Assembly (NCBI GenBank): GCA_020161315.1
Contig: JAIUOH010000009.1
Coordinates: 1 to 64,000 of the forward strand
Direction of reading: 5' to 3'
DNA from: Actinomycetota bacterium
GTDB lineage: Bacteria; Actinomycetota; Actinomycetes; Actinomycetales; Microbacteriaceae
Length of the DNA: 64,000 bases
A program made the translations under genes and the position numbers. The notes under the pieces were generated by a model that ran no database searches, had not been told where the DNA came from, and was given only the letters and a program-made list of their open reading frames with translations. This document shows, one piece after another, positions 45,242 through 53,797 of this stretch (position 1 is the first letter of the stretch; each line of letters begins with the position of its first letter).

Positions 45242-46083
45242 GAGTGCAACGTATCGAGAATCTCGACATGTCGGGGCTCGAAGATTTTACGAGCCTCACG
45301 GATGTTGCACTGCGCCGCAAACTTGAGCCCGAGGGCGGACTCTACCTTGCGGAGTCGCCAAAGGTCATTGAGCGGGCGCTGAACGCCGGCCACCGGCCGC
45401 GCTCGGTGCTGCTGCTTGAGCAGTGGCTCCCCAGCATCGCGCCGTTGCTTGAGGCACACCCAGACGTGCCGGTGTTCGTCGGGGAGTCGTCGCAGCTAGA
45501 AGCACTCACCGGCTTTCACCTGCACCGCGGCGCGTTGGCTTCAATGCATCGGCCCGAGCCGCGCGACCCGCTCGAGCTGCTGCGTGCCTCGCGGCGCATC
45601 GTGGTGCTCGAAGACCTCGCAGACCATACCAACGTTGGTGCGATTTTTCGCTCGGTCGCGGCGCTCGGCGCAGACGGCGTGCTCCTCACGCCTGGCTGCG
45701 CCGACCCGCTGTACCGTCGTGCGGTCCGCGTGAGCATGGGGGCTGTGCTGCAAGTGCCTTGGGCGCGCCTGCCACACTGGCGCGATGCCGGGCCGCTAAT
45801 TCGCGACGAGGGTTTTGAGCTCGCAGCCTTTGCGTTGCGAGATGACGCAGAAGATCTCGCCGATTTCGTGGGGGCAGTACCCGAGAAGTTGGCGCTGATG
45901 TTTGGCACCGAGGGGGAGGGCCTCAGCCGTCGTGCGCTTGGCGGCGCCACCCGGTGCGTCACGATTCCGATGGAACACGAGGTTGACTCACTGAACGTGT
46001 CGACCGCGGCCGCGCTCGCACTCTGGGCAGTGCGCACGGCGGATCGCGCTGCAGCTGCAGTCGCCCGCTCAGCCGATAGCTAG
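45238..46083 (+). CDS. SpoU/TrmH-family RNA 2'-O-methyltransferase
   Basis: 281 aa. The SPOUT knot domain has VLEDLADHTNVGAIFRSVAA (motif 1 with the catalytic Asn/Arg), MFGTEGEGLSRRAL (motif 2) and IPMEHEVDSLNVSTAAALAL (motif 3). An N-terminal substrate-binding extension of about 110 residues is present, as in 23S rRNA enzymes like RlmB or AviRb-type proteins. It methylates a ribose in rRNA or tRNA; the site is not predictable. GTG start overlapping the hydrolase stop. Confidence 0.9.
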   Translation: MRVQRIENLDMSGLEDFTSLTDVALRRKLEPEGGLYLAESPKVIERALNAGHRPRSVLLLEQWLPSIAPLLEAHPDVPVFVGESSQLEALTGFHLHRGALASMHRPEPRDPLELLRASRRIVVLEDLADHTNVGAIFRSVAALGADGVLLTPGCADPLYRRAVRVSMGAVLQVPWARLPHWRDAGPLIRDEGFELAAFALRDDAEDLADFVGAVPEKLALMFGTEGEGLSRRALGGATRCVTIPMEHEVDSLNVSTAAALALWAVRTADRAAAAVARSADS

Positions 46084-46093
46084 ATCCGCTCGC

Positions 46094-46099
46094 TAGGCT
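46094..46099 (+). promoter_or_regulatory. -10-like hexamer for the PAP2 gene
   Basis: TAGGCT ends 6 nt (CGCCGC) before the ATG at 46106. Confidence 0.5.
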
Positions 46100-46105
46100 C
46101 GCCGC

Positions 46106-46900
46106 ATGCCCCTTCGTCTTCGCGCGTTTCTCTACGCAGTCCTTGCGCTGCTAGTGGGCGTGTCGGCGTACCTGCTCGGCGTGGGCAGTTTTCTGGGCCA
46201 GTGGGCCGAATCGATTGTGCTGAACGCATCGGCATTTGACGCCGATCCGCCAGGTCCCTTGCGACTCGTCACGACCACGAACCTGCTCATCGCGCTCATC
46301 GCCGTCGGCGTCGTGGCCCTCTGGGTGCACGGAATACTGCGGGCGGTATCGATCCTCGCCGCGAGTGGTGTGGCGCTGGTCGCGTCACAGGTGCTCAAAG
46401 AGCGATGGCTGGAGCGGCCTGAGCTGCTCGAGTTTGACGTGATCAATACGTTTCCGAGCGGTCACATGACCGTGTACACGGTGCTTGTTGGTGCGCTGCT
46501 CTGGGCGCTGCCGCAGGGCGCGCGCTGGCTTGTAATGGTGCTGTCAGCGGTGTTGCTGGGAGTGGTGTCGTGGCAGCTTCTGGAGTATGGCTGGCACAGG
46601 CCAAGCGATTTACTGGGCGCACAGGCGCTCGCGGTGTGCACCTTTGCAATTGCTGCCTGGATCGGTCCGCGGCGCTCAAAGCGAAGTTCGCGCCGCGTCA
46701 GCGTATTCGGAAACTCGGCCTTCCGAATTATGTCAGCTTTGATGACACTGACTGGTGTGGTGCTCGTGGTTGGGGCGCTTGTGCTTGTTGCCATGGCAAC
46801 GTCTACGCGCAACGACGCGCTTATGCTAAACGCCGGCGAGATCGCCCTCATGGGCACTGGGGTGCTCGCGGTGAGAACTCTTGCGCGGCTGAGTCCGTAG
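46106..46900 (+). CDS. PAP2-family membrane phosphatase
   Basis: 264 aa, about seven to eight membrane helices. The lipid phosphatase motif pieces are KERWLERPELL, FPSGHMTVYTVL with the catalytic His, and WHRPSDLLGAQAL. Two extra C-terminal helices extend past the usual PAP2 core. It could dephosphorylate undecaprenyl diphosphate or phosphatidic acid derivatives. No partner genes. The next gene starts 166 bp later after a different kind of promoter region. Confidence 0.85.
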   Translation: MPLRLRAFLYAVLALLVGVSAYLLGVGSFLGQWAESIVLNASAFDADPPGPLRLVTTTNLLIALIAVGVVALWVHGILRAVSILAASGVALVASQVLKERWLERPELLEFDVINTFPSGHMTVYTVLVGALLWALPQGARWLVMVLSAVLLGVVSWQLLEYGWHRPSDLLGAQALAVCTFAIAAWIGPRRSKRSSRRVSVFGNSAFRIMSALMTLTGVVLVVGALVLVAMATSTRNDALMLNAGEIALMGTGVLAVRTLARLSP

Positions 46901-46936
46901 CCCGACGTGTGCGCGTAAGCGCACGATCCCGCTCGC

Positions 46937-46965
46937 ATTATCGATATTGTGATAATCCATATTAT
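46937..46965 (+). promoter_or_regulatory. AT-rich dyad and -10 upstream of the efflux cassette
   Basis: ATTATC (46937-46942) and GATAAT (46951-46956) form an inverted repeat with an 8-bp spacer, followed by TATTAT (46960-46965), a good -10. This is the AT-richest stretch I noticed in the intergenic DNA, and the arrangement suits repressor control of the efflux genes; no adjacent regulator gene is present, so the regulator would be encoded elsewhere. Confidence 0.45.
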
Positions 46966-47066
46966 GTCAGCTTGAGGAGTGATTGAAGGCGAGGCTGGCC
47001 TCAACACCCCGAAAGCCGATAGCGTGAGGCCAGAGCGCGAGGTTGTGGCGAAGGGCGGTTTGAGCG

Positions 47067-47991
47067 ATGTTGGTCTGGCGACGATGGATCTTTCCGATCT
47101 TCATGATCTTGCTCTTCGGCGCGATCGCCGCCTCGCTCGCAAAGCTCGCATTCTTCTCATCCCCTGACCAGGCATCAGTGGTTCCTGGTGGTGCAGTAAG
47201 CGACCCAGTCGTGTCGGTTGAAACGGCAACCATCGTGAACGAGCTCACGCTCACCGGCAGCATCGCCCGGGACACAGACGTCTCCGTCCGCAGCACTGTT
47301 ACCGGAACAGTCACCGCGGTACACGTAGCCGATGGCGCTGTAGTGGGCTCCGGTCAAGCACTATTCACAGTAAAGCAGTTGGATCCGGTTCGTTACACGG
47401 ACGTGGTTGCTTCCGAGGCAGGTCGTATCAGCGAGTTCGGTGTCGTTGCCAGCCAAGACATTTCTGTCGGCACCGAAATTGCCAAACTCACTCCAGATCG
47501 ATTCCATGTGCTGGCAACAGTGCAACCGGTGCAACTGTACCGACTGCTGAACGCCCCTGGCGAAGGCCAGGTCACGATCTCCGGCGGCCCCGCTCCGTTT
47601 ACCTGCACCGGACTCAGCACACAGGTGGCCGACGATGGCACCACCAGCGTGCGGTGCGCAGTACCCGCGGAACAGATCGTATTTCCGGGCCTTCCCGCGC
47701 AGCTCGATATCGCCGTCGGTACCGCCGAAAACGTGCTCGCTATTCCCACCACTGCGGTAAAGGGTGGCGCTGGTACCGGCGTTGTCTGGCTGATAGGTGC
47801 CGACGGCTCCCCCCACTGAAACGAAGGTTGAGTTTGGTGTCAGCGACGGCACGCTTGTCGAGGTGAAGTCTGGCCTGCAAGCAGGCGATCAGATTCGCCA
47901 GTTTGTGCCGGGCATTGCTGCTCCTGTCGAAGATTTTTGCTACGAGATAGCGCCCGGTGAAGAGGTGTGCGAGACGGGCACGAGCTGGTGA
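47067..47991 (+). pseudogene. frameshifted membrane-fusion protein (MacA/HlyD-like)
   Basis: The reading frame from ATG 47067 has an N-terminal membrane helix (IFPIFMILLFGAIAASLAK), a biotinyl-lipoyl-like and beta-barrel region (VRSTVTGTVTAVHVADGAVV, VASEAGRISEFGVVASQ) and then stops at 47819 after GVVWLIGADGSPH. The +1-shifted frame carries on with TETKVEFGVSDGTLVEVKSG to a stop at 47991 that overlaps the ATPase gene by 4 bp. The break is in a run of six C (47809-47814); five C would restore one frame of about 307 codons. So the gene is disrupted, phase-variable, or the read has an indel error. It should couple the ABC exporter to the exterior. Confidence 0.8.
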
Positions 47992-48692
47992 GCCTCATCA
48001 AAGTAGCAGGCGTCTCAAAGCACGTCGAACTCGCTGACGGTTCTCGCCTTGAAATTCTCACGGACATCCAGATGTCGGTCGACGCCGGCGAACATCTCGC
48101 AGTCGTCGGTCGTAGCGGATCAGGAAAGACCACACTGCTCAACATCTTAGGTCTGCTCGACGCGCCCTCCAGCGGCAATGTCATCTTTGACGGAGTAGAG
48201 ACAGGCAAACTGCGAAAGCCAGCCCTCGACCGGCTGCGCGGCAACAGCATCGGCTACGTCTTTCAACAGTTCAACCTACTGAGCGGGCTGAACGCCCGTG
48301 AGAACGTCATGATGCCGCTGAGCTATGCAAGAGGAGCCGCCTTCTGGCGAAGACGGCTCCTCGCCGAGGCGATGCTCGATCGGGTGGGCCTTTCCCATCG
48401 CCTCGATTCGATGCCAGACCAGCTTTCGGGAGGCGAACAACAGCGCGTCGCCATCGCACGTGCGCTTGTGCGAGAACCGCGCATGATCCTCGCCGATGAA
48501 CCAACTGGAGCCCTCGATATCGAAACCGGTACGAGTGTGATGCAACTTCTTGAAGAAGTCACGACCGAGAACGGTGCGGCGCTCATTACGATCACTCACG
48601 ACCCGGGCGTTGCGCGACTGGCTCGCAGGCAATTACGGCTTGATCACGGAGTGCTTGAGGCAGAGGAGGCAAGCGATGCGGTCTCCCGCTGA
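47988..48692 (+). CDS. ABC transporter ATP-binding protein, MacB/LolD-like
   Basis: 234 aa. Walker A is GRSGSGKTT, signature [17 protein letters not shown], Walker [12 protein letters not shown] and switch [10 protein letters not shown]. Sequence is of the lipoprotein/peptide exporter (MacB type) group. GTG at 47988 overlaps the preceding stop (GTGA) and is preferred over upstream starts. The permease gene overlaps it by 17 bp. Codon choice, e.g. a TTA in AACATCTTAGG, looks looser than in the core genes and may hint at acquisition. Confidence 0.9.
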   Translation: MSLIKVAGVSKHVELADGSRLEILTDIQMSVDAGEHLAVVGRSGSGKTTLLNILGLLDAPSSGNVIFDGVETGKLRKPALDRLRGNSIGYVFQQFNLLSGLNARENVMMPLSYARGAAFWRRRLLAEAMLDRVGLSHRLDSMPDQLSGGEQQRVAIARALVREPRMILADEPTGALDIETGTSVMQLLEEVTTENGAALITITHDPGVARLARRQLRLDHGVLEAEEASDAVSR

Positions 48693-49938
48693 ACGCGGCG
48701 AATCAGTCGGATCGCGGGCGCTTGCCTCGATTGCCGGCACCCTTACTGAATCCTGGGGCGAGCTTCGCACGCACAAGCTACGGGTGATTCTCAGCCTGAT
48801 TGGGATCGCGGTGGCCGTGGCTGCCCTTACCGCTGTGGTTGGCCTCGGCGAATTGCAGAAGCAGGCAATGCTCGAAAATAACGAGCGATGGGGCGGCAGA
48901 ATTGCCACCCTGCGCATCGAGACTGTCTCAGAAACTGGCTCCCCCATCGACTGGAACGCGCTTGATGAACAGTTTGAGCGAGTGAACGAACGCTACGGTT
49001 TTACCCACGCCACTCGTCTCATTGATGGAGCAGTGCAGTTGCCTGTGCAACTCGACGACGGGGTACACCAAATTCCCTCCAGGCAATTCGATCCCGCATA
49101 TCCAACGATCCACCGCACCGCACTCAAACAGGGGCGTTGGTTCAGACCTGACGACGTTTCATTGCTCGCTCCCCCTATTGTGGTCACAGAGCCGCTTTGG
49201 GAGCGAATTGGAAGCCCCCCGCTCAGTGCCCATCCACTGCTTGAGATGACGGGCAACGTTGTCGGCAGCTATCAGATCGTTGGTGTGACACCGAAAGCCG
49301 GCGAGTGGGACACCGAGTTGCGGGTCGATATGCTCTACGAAAGCTACCTGCAGCGCGTTGGCGAGGTACCAACCGAGGTGTCGGTGTCGCGCGAGGTATG
49401 GATCCAGGGAAGCAAGGCCGCCGAAATAGGGCCCGTGCTCGCAATGGATCTGCGCGCCGGCCTTCCCACGGGCACGGTAATCTCAGTCTTTCGCAGCGAC
49501 GCGGGAGCGAATCCCGGATTCGAACAGGGCTTTCTCATGATGCAACTCATCACAGGCGCGATTTCGAGCATCGTGTTGCTCCTGGGTGGGCTGAGCCTCG
49601 TCAACATACAGCTTGTCGCTATGCGCCAGAGGATCCGCGAGATTGGCGTGCGCAGAAGCTTTGGCGCGAGTGGCAGCCGTATCTTTTCATCAGTGATGAT
49701 GGAAAGCGTCGTCGCCACCGCGGTCGCCGGCGTGCTCGGCATTGCGCTTGCAGTGGCCATCGTTCGTAGTCCGCTCGTCATGGACACCCTATTCATGGGC
49801 ATGCAAGATGTGCCCCCGTTCCCCCTCGTCGCAGCGCTTATCGGGCTTGGCGCTGCGGTGCTCACAGGGGCGCTTGCAGGGCTGGTGCCGGCAATTGTTG
49901 CGACGCGTGTGCGCGTGATTGACGCGATCAGATACTGA
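48676..49938 (+). CDS. MacB-like ABC permease (FtsX-domain)
   Basis: 420 aa. The N-terminal helix follows SWGELRTHKLRVILSLIGIA, then a large extracytoplasmic MacB_PCD domain (about residues 60-280) and the FtsX-like C-terminus with three membrane helices (IVLLLGGLSLVNIQLVAMRQ, VATAVAGVLGIALAVAIV, LVAALIGLGAAVLTGALAG) and the signature RQRIREIGVRRSFGASGSR. ATG at 48676 follows AGGAGG (48664-48669); the upstream extension is rejected. With the ATPase and the frameshifted fusion protein it forms a tripartite-style exporter, perhaps for a peptide or macrolide-like molecule. Confidence 0.9.
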   Translation: MRSPAERGESVGSRALASIAGTLTESWGELRTHKLRVILSLIGIAVAVAALTAVVGLGELQKQAMLENNERWGGRIATLRIETVSETGSPIDWNALDEQFERVNERYGFTHATRLIDGAVQLPVQLDDGVHQIPSRQFDPAYPTIHRTALKQGRWFRPDDVSLLAPPIVVTEPLWERIGSPPLSAHPLLEMTGNVVGSYQIVGVTPKAGEWDTELRVDMLYESYLQRVGEVPTEVSVSREVWIQGSKAAEIGPVLAMDLRAGLPTGTVISVFRSDAGANPGFEQGFLMMQLITGAISSIVLLLGGLSLVNIQLVAMRQRIREIGVRRSFGASGSRIFSSVMMESVVATAVAGVLGIALAVAIVRSPLVMDTLFMGMQDVPPFPLVAALIGLGAAVLTGALAGLVPAIVATRVRVIDAIRY

Positions 49939-49945
49939 GCGTCGC

Positions 49946-51013
49946 TTACATGTCTTGTGCGTGACGCCGTGTCGATTCGACCCACGAATCGAGTTTTGCG
50001 AGCGCTTTACCGGAGTCGACAGTTTCTGCGGCAACATCGAACGCGACCCGCAACCGGTCAAGAATTGGGCGATCAACCGATTCAGGTTCGCGCACAAGGT
50101 CGTAAGTGACGATGCCGGCCGCGGCGTTGAGCAGCACGATGTCGCGCACCGGGCCCGTCTCCCCCTCGAACACGCGCCTGACAATGGCGGCGTTCTGCTC
50201 GGGGCTGCCACCGATCAGATCATCGATGCGGGCGCGTGGAATGCCGAGGTCACGCGGGTCAAGGTCATGCTCGGTGAGTGCGCCGCGGCTGACCTCCCAG
50301 ATGTGCGAGTGCCCCGTTGTCGTGAGTTCATCGAGGCCGTCGTCGCCACGGAACACGAGCGCGGTCGCTCCCCTGAATCGAAAGAGATCGGCAAACAGCG
50401 GGGCGCGCGCGATATCGGCGACGCCGGCTGCTGTGGCCTCGGGGCGCACCGGGTTGCACAGCGGGCCGAGATAGTTGAAGACCGTCTGCACACCGAGCTC
50501 CGCTCGCACGGGGGCGACATGCCTAAAGCCAGGAAGAAACCGCGCGGCGTGCACAAACGCGATGCCGGCCTCTTCAAAACTCTGCACGAGTGGCTCGGGC
50601 TCGAGCGAAAGGTCAATGCCCAGCGCGGTTAGCACATCAGACGAGCCCGACTTGCTGCTGGCGGCACGATTGCCGTGCTTGACCACGGGAATACCCGAGG
50701 CCGCGGCGATCACCGAGGCCATGGTTGAGATGTTGACGGTTCCGAAGCGGTCTCCCCCGGTGCCCACGATGTCGAGTGACATCGCGGGTAGCTTGATCTC
50801 GCGCGCCTCCGCAAGAATCGCGTCGCGGAAGCCAACAATCTCATCCACGGTGACGCCCTTGCGCTGCAGGGCAATCAAGAAAGCGCCCATCTGAGCGGGT
50901 GTGGCGTTTCCGGTCATGAACTCGGCCATCGCCCAGTCTGCCTGAGAGACGCTGAGGTCTCCCCCGTCAATTAGTGTGGTGAGTACGACGGGCCAGCTGC
51001 GTTCATCAAGCAT
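49946..51013 (-). CDS. trpD: anthranilate phosphoribosyltransferase
   Basis: 355 aa. It joins anthranilate and PRPP in tryptophan synthesis. The PRPP-binding DIVGTGGDRFGTVNISTM, KHGNRAASSKSGSSDVL and Mg-binding region around ALVFRGDDGLDELTTTG are present, along with the N-terminal helices LIDGGDLSVSQADWAMAEFM. Start ATG at 51013 is preferred to the extended frame because it lies 7 nt behind TAGAAT (minus strand). No other trp genes are nearby; the position beside ctaE is common in Microbacteriaceae as I recall. Confidence 0.95.
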   Translation of the reverse strand: MLDERSWPVVLTTLIDGGDLSVSQADWAMAEFMTGNATPAQMGAFLIALQRKGVTVDEIVGFRDAILAEAREIKLPAMSLDIVGTGGDRFGTVNISTMASVIAAASGIPVVKHGNRAASSKSGSSDVLTALGIDLSLEPEPLVQSFEEAGIAFVHAARFLPGFRHVAPVRAELGVQTVFNYLGPLCNPVRPEATAAGVADIARAPLFADLFRFRGATALVFRGDDGLDELTTTGHSHIWEVSRGALTEHDLDPRDLGIPRARIDDLIGGSPEQNAAIVRRVFEGETGPVRDIVLLNAAAGIVTYDLVREPESVDRPILDRLRVAFDVAAETVDSGKALAKLDSWVESTRRHAQDM

Positions 51014-51020
51014 ACGAACG

Positions 51021-51026
51021 ATTCTA
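51021..51026 (-). promoter_or_regulatory. -10-like hexamer for leaderless trpD
   Basis: Minus-strand TAGAAT lies 7 nt (CGTTCGT) before the trpD ATG at 51013. Confidence 0.5.
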
Positions 51027-51181
51027 GGCGCTTTACCGACACAAAAAGCCTCGTTGTGAAAGTAAGCCACGCCTTCATCTGATGAAAAGGAAACACCTCA
51101 AACCAGATAGGCTGGCACAAACGAGGTGCGGAGAGTTCGGCGCGCCGTGTGAATGTGGAAGATACACATCAAACTTTCAGC

Positions 51182-51187
51182 CATAAT
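51182..51187 (+). promoter_or_regulatory. -10-like hexamer for ctaE-qcrCAB
   Basis: CATAAT lies 6 nt before GTG 51194; GGAGGG between could serve as ribosome binding site but is adjacent to the start. The hexamer would drive the respiratory operon. Confidence 0.45.
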
Positions 51188-51193
51188 GGAGGG

Positions 51194-51823
51194 GTGACGA
51201 CAACCACCATGAATACTCAATCAGCCGTGTCTGCGGTCAAGCGTCCGAATACGGTCGCCGTTGGCACGATCGTGTGGCTCGGTAGCGAGCTCATGTTCTT
51301 CGCGGGTCTCTTCGCGATTTACTTCACGTTGCGGGCAATGAACCCCGAGTTGTGGGCCGAGCAGACTGCGAAGCACAACTTTACGTTCGCGCTCATCAAC
51401 ACCATCATTCTGGTGGCGTCGTCGTTCACCTGCCAGGCCGGCGTGTTCGCCGCAGAGCGCATGCAGCCATACGCTTCCGGCAAGGGAATTGGCAAGTGGG
51501 GCACCGTCGAGTGGTTCTACCTCACCTTCTTCCTTGGCGCGATCTTCGTCGCTGGCCAGGCATGGGAGTACGCGACTTTCACCTCTGAGAACATTCTCTT
51601 CAACGGTGACCCCTACGGTTCGGCGTTCTACCTCACCACGGGCTTCCACGGCATCCACGTGTCGCTTGGTCTGCTTGCGTTCCTCTTTGTGATTGGCCGC
51701 ATCTACGCAGTCAAGAACTTCACGGTCAAGGAAGAGACCACGGCGGTTGTTGTGTCGTACTACTGGCACTTCGTCGACATCGTCTGGATTGCCCTGTTCA
51801 TCGTCATCTACATGGTCAAATAG
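51194..51823 (+). CDS. ctaE: cytochrome c oxidase subunit III
   Basis: 209 aa, five to seven membrane helices. Signatures are [59 protein letters not shown] and the C-terminal [18 protein letters not shown]. Non-catalytic core subunit that stabilises subunit I. Genes ctaE, qcrC, qcrA and qcrB follow in one operon, as in other Actinobacteria that build a bcc-aa3 supercomplex. GTG 51194 is chosen over the extended frame. Confidence 0.96.
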   Translation: MTTTTMNTQSAVSAVKRPNTVAVGTIVWLGSELMFFAGLFAIYFTLRAMNPELWAEQTAKHNFTFALINTIILVASSFTCQAGVFAAERMQPYASGKGIGKWGTVEWFYLTFFLGAIFVAGQAWEYATFTSENILFNGDPYGSAFYLTTGFHGIHVSLGLLAFLFVIGRIYAVKNFTVKEETTAVVVSYYWHFVDIVWIALFIVIYMVK

Positions 51824-51843
51824 CTCAGGAGTTACCGAGAAAC

Positions 51844-52656
51844 ATGGCCCTCTTTAAGAAGAACCCCGGCAAGACCGGCAGGCGTCACCCACTTGCGACC
51901 GTCGCTCTTGTAGCGATTGGTCTGCTCGTTACCGGCGGTGCGTACGCTGGATTTAACCAGACCTCGGCAACCGCTGAGGTTGACTGGGCGAAGTTCAGCC
52001 AGGACGAGAAGAACATCAGTGCCGGCGAGAAGCTCTTCGGCGCAAACTGCGCCACCTGCCACGGCCTTTCTGCTGAAGGCACGAAGGACGGCCCCTCGCT
52101 GATCGGCGCTGGCGCAGCATCGGTCAACTTCCAGGTTGGCACCGGCCGTATGCCCCTCGCCTTCCAGGGTCCCCAGGGCTTCGTGAAGCCGAAGCAGTTT
52201 GATGAAGAGCAGACGCTGCAGCTTGCTGCGTATGTCGCATCGCTCGCACCTGGCCCCGACCTGCCCGACGCGAAGTACCTCGCGGGTGATGGCGACGTCG
52301 CAAACGGTGGCGTGCTCTTCCGTATCAACTGCGCAATGTGCCACAACGTTGCTGGCGCTGGCGGCGCCCTGACCCAGGGCAAGTGGGCTCCGAAGCTTAC
52401 CGGAGTGCCCGCCACGCACATCTACGAGGCAATGGTTACCGGCCCGCAGAACATGCCTGTCTTCAACGACGCGAACATCACGCCTGAGCAGAAGTCAGAC
52501 ATCATCAGCTACCTGAAGTACATCGAAGAGAAGCCGGCCGTTGGTGGCCTGACGCTCGGTTCAATCGGCCCTGTGGCCGAGGGTCTCTTCATCTGGATTA
52601 TCGGCCTCGGCATCATCGTCGCGTTCACGGTTTGGGTCACCGCAAAGTCGAACTAA
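51844..52656 (+). CDS. qcrC: diheme cytochrome c subunit of the bcc complex
   Basis: 270 aa. N-terminal anchor ATVALVAIGLLVTGGAYAG, two cytochrome c domains with heme motifs CATCHG and CAMCHN, each followed by a distal Met (RMPLAFQGPQ; NMPVFNDANI), and a C-terminal helix (GLFIWIIGLGIIVAFTVWV). The fused diheme form hands electrons straight to oxidase subunit II without a soluble cytochrome, which is the actinobacterial solution. Confidence 0.97.
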   Translation: MALFKKNPGKTGRRHPLATVALVAIGLLVTGGAYAGFNQTSATAEVDWAKFSQDEKNISAGEKLFGANCATCHGLSAEGTKDGPSLIGAGAASVNFQVGTGRMPLAFQGPQGFVKPKQFDEEQTLQLAAYVASLAPGPDLPDAKYLAGDGDVANGGVLFRINCAMCHNVAGAGGALTQGKWAPKLTGVPATHIYEAMVTGPQNMPVFNDANITPEQKSDIISYLKYIEEKPAVGGLTLGSIGPVAEGLFIWIIGLGIIVAFTVWVTAKSN

Positions 52657-52708
52657 CGACTTGCATAGAAACCACACCGTTCAGAACAGTCAGTAAACAA
52701 GGAGCATC

Positions 52709-53797
52709 ATGGCAGAGGAAGCGAAGAACAGCGGCAGCGAAAGCGCCGTTGTCCCCGCTCAGAGCCACGACAACGCAAGCGTGGCGGTAGGTACCGCAGT
52801 CATCTCGCACGATGTCGTTCAGAACCCCGGTCTTCCCCCGCACCGCAAGCGGGTAACCGATCTCGACCCCAAGCGTGACAAGCGTGCAGAGCGAACTGTG
52901 TACACGCTCTTCTACCTCTCGATCGCCGGAAGCCTGGGCGCAGTGCTCGCCTACATGTTCTTCCCAATTGAGACTGGCGATCTTTGGCAGATTCGTCTGC
53001 ACACGATGTTCGTTGGCTTGGGTATGACGCTTGCGCTGCTCGCCATCGGCATCGGTGCTGTGCACTGGGGCAAGGCTCTCATGGCCGACCACGAGTCGAT
53101 CGATGAGCGCCACCCTGTGCCCAGTGACGAGCCAACACGCGAGGCTGCGGTTGAGGTGTTCGAGCTCGCTGACAAGGAGTCGGGCTTCTCGCGCCGCACG
53201 CTCGTGCGCAACAGCCTGATCGGCGCGCTCGTCGCGTTCCCGATCCCCGGAATCACGCTGCTGCGTGGCCTTGCTCCGCAAGATCAAGACCCGGTAACAC
53301 TGCTCAAGCACACCATGTGGGACAAGGGCATTCGCCTCTCGCGTGACCTCGGCGGTGCTGAGGTTGGCGCGGCCATCAAGGCTTCTGACGTGACCATCGG
53401 TTCGGTGTTCCACGTTGTGCCCGAGAACCTCGGCGAGGCGACGCACGTGCTCGACGAGAAGGCAAAGGCCATCGTTCTGCTCATGCGTCTCGATCAGGCA
53501 GACCTGAAAGAGCCGGAAGAGCGCAAAGACTGGTCGTACAACGGCATCGTTGCCTACTCGAAGGTGTGCACCCACGTTGGTTGCCCTGTTGCGCTCAACG
53601 AGCAGCACACGCACCACCTGCTCTGCCCCTGCCACCAGTCGCAGTTCGACGTCAGCGACCAGGCAAAGGTTGTCTTTGGTCCTGCGAAGCGTCCGCTCCC
53701 CCAGCTGCCGATCACGGTTGACAGCGAGGGATACCTGATCGCGAAGAGCGACTTTGAAGAACCTGTCGGCCCGAGCTACTGGGAGCGCCTCAAGTGA
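52709..53797 (+). CDS. qcrA: Rieske iron-sulfur protein of the bcc complex
   Basis: 362 aa. Three membrane helices are predicted near the N-terminal half (around 70-90, 95-120 and 170-185), as typical of actinobacterial QcrA, then the Rieske domain with ligands in VCTHVGCPV and CPCHQSQFDVS. A Tat-like twin Arg may lie before the third helix (SRRTLVRN). It accepts electrons from menaquinol and passes them to QcrC. Overlaps qcrB by 4 bp. Cluster supply probably comes from the suf system. Confidence 0.95.
   Translation: MAEEAKNSGSESAVVPAQSHDNASVAVGTAVISHDVVQNPGLPPHRKRVTDLDPKRDKRAERTVYTLFYLSIAGSLGAVLAYMFFPIETGDLWQIRLHTMFVGLGMTLALLAIGIGAVHWGKALMADHESIDERHPVPSDEPTREAAVEVFELADKESGFSRRTLVRNSLIGALVAFPIPGITLLRGLAPQDQDPVTLLKHTMWDKGIRLSRDLGGAEVGAAIKASDVTIGSVFHVVPENLGEATHVLDEKAKAIVLLMRLDQADLKEPEERKDWSYNGIVAYSKVCTHVGCPVALNEQHTHHLLCPCHQSQFDVSDQAKVVFGPAKRPLPQLPITVDSEGYLIAKSDFEEPVGPSYWERLK

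Noticed and set aside
46979..47167. Open frame overlapping the start of the frameshifted fusion protein
   Set aside because: It overlaps the better-supported ATG 47067 frame, which has a membrane helix and family sequence; this one does not.
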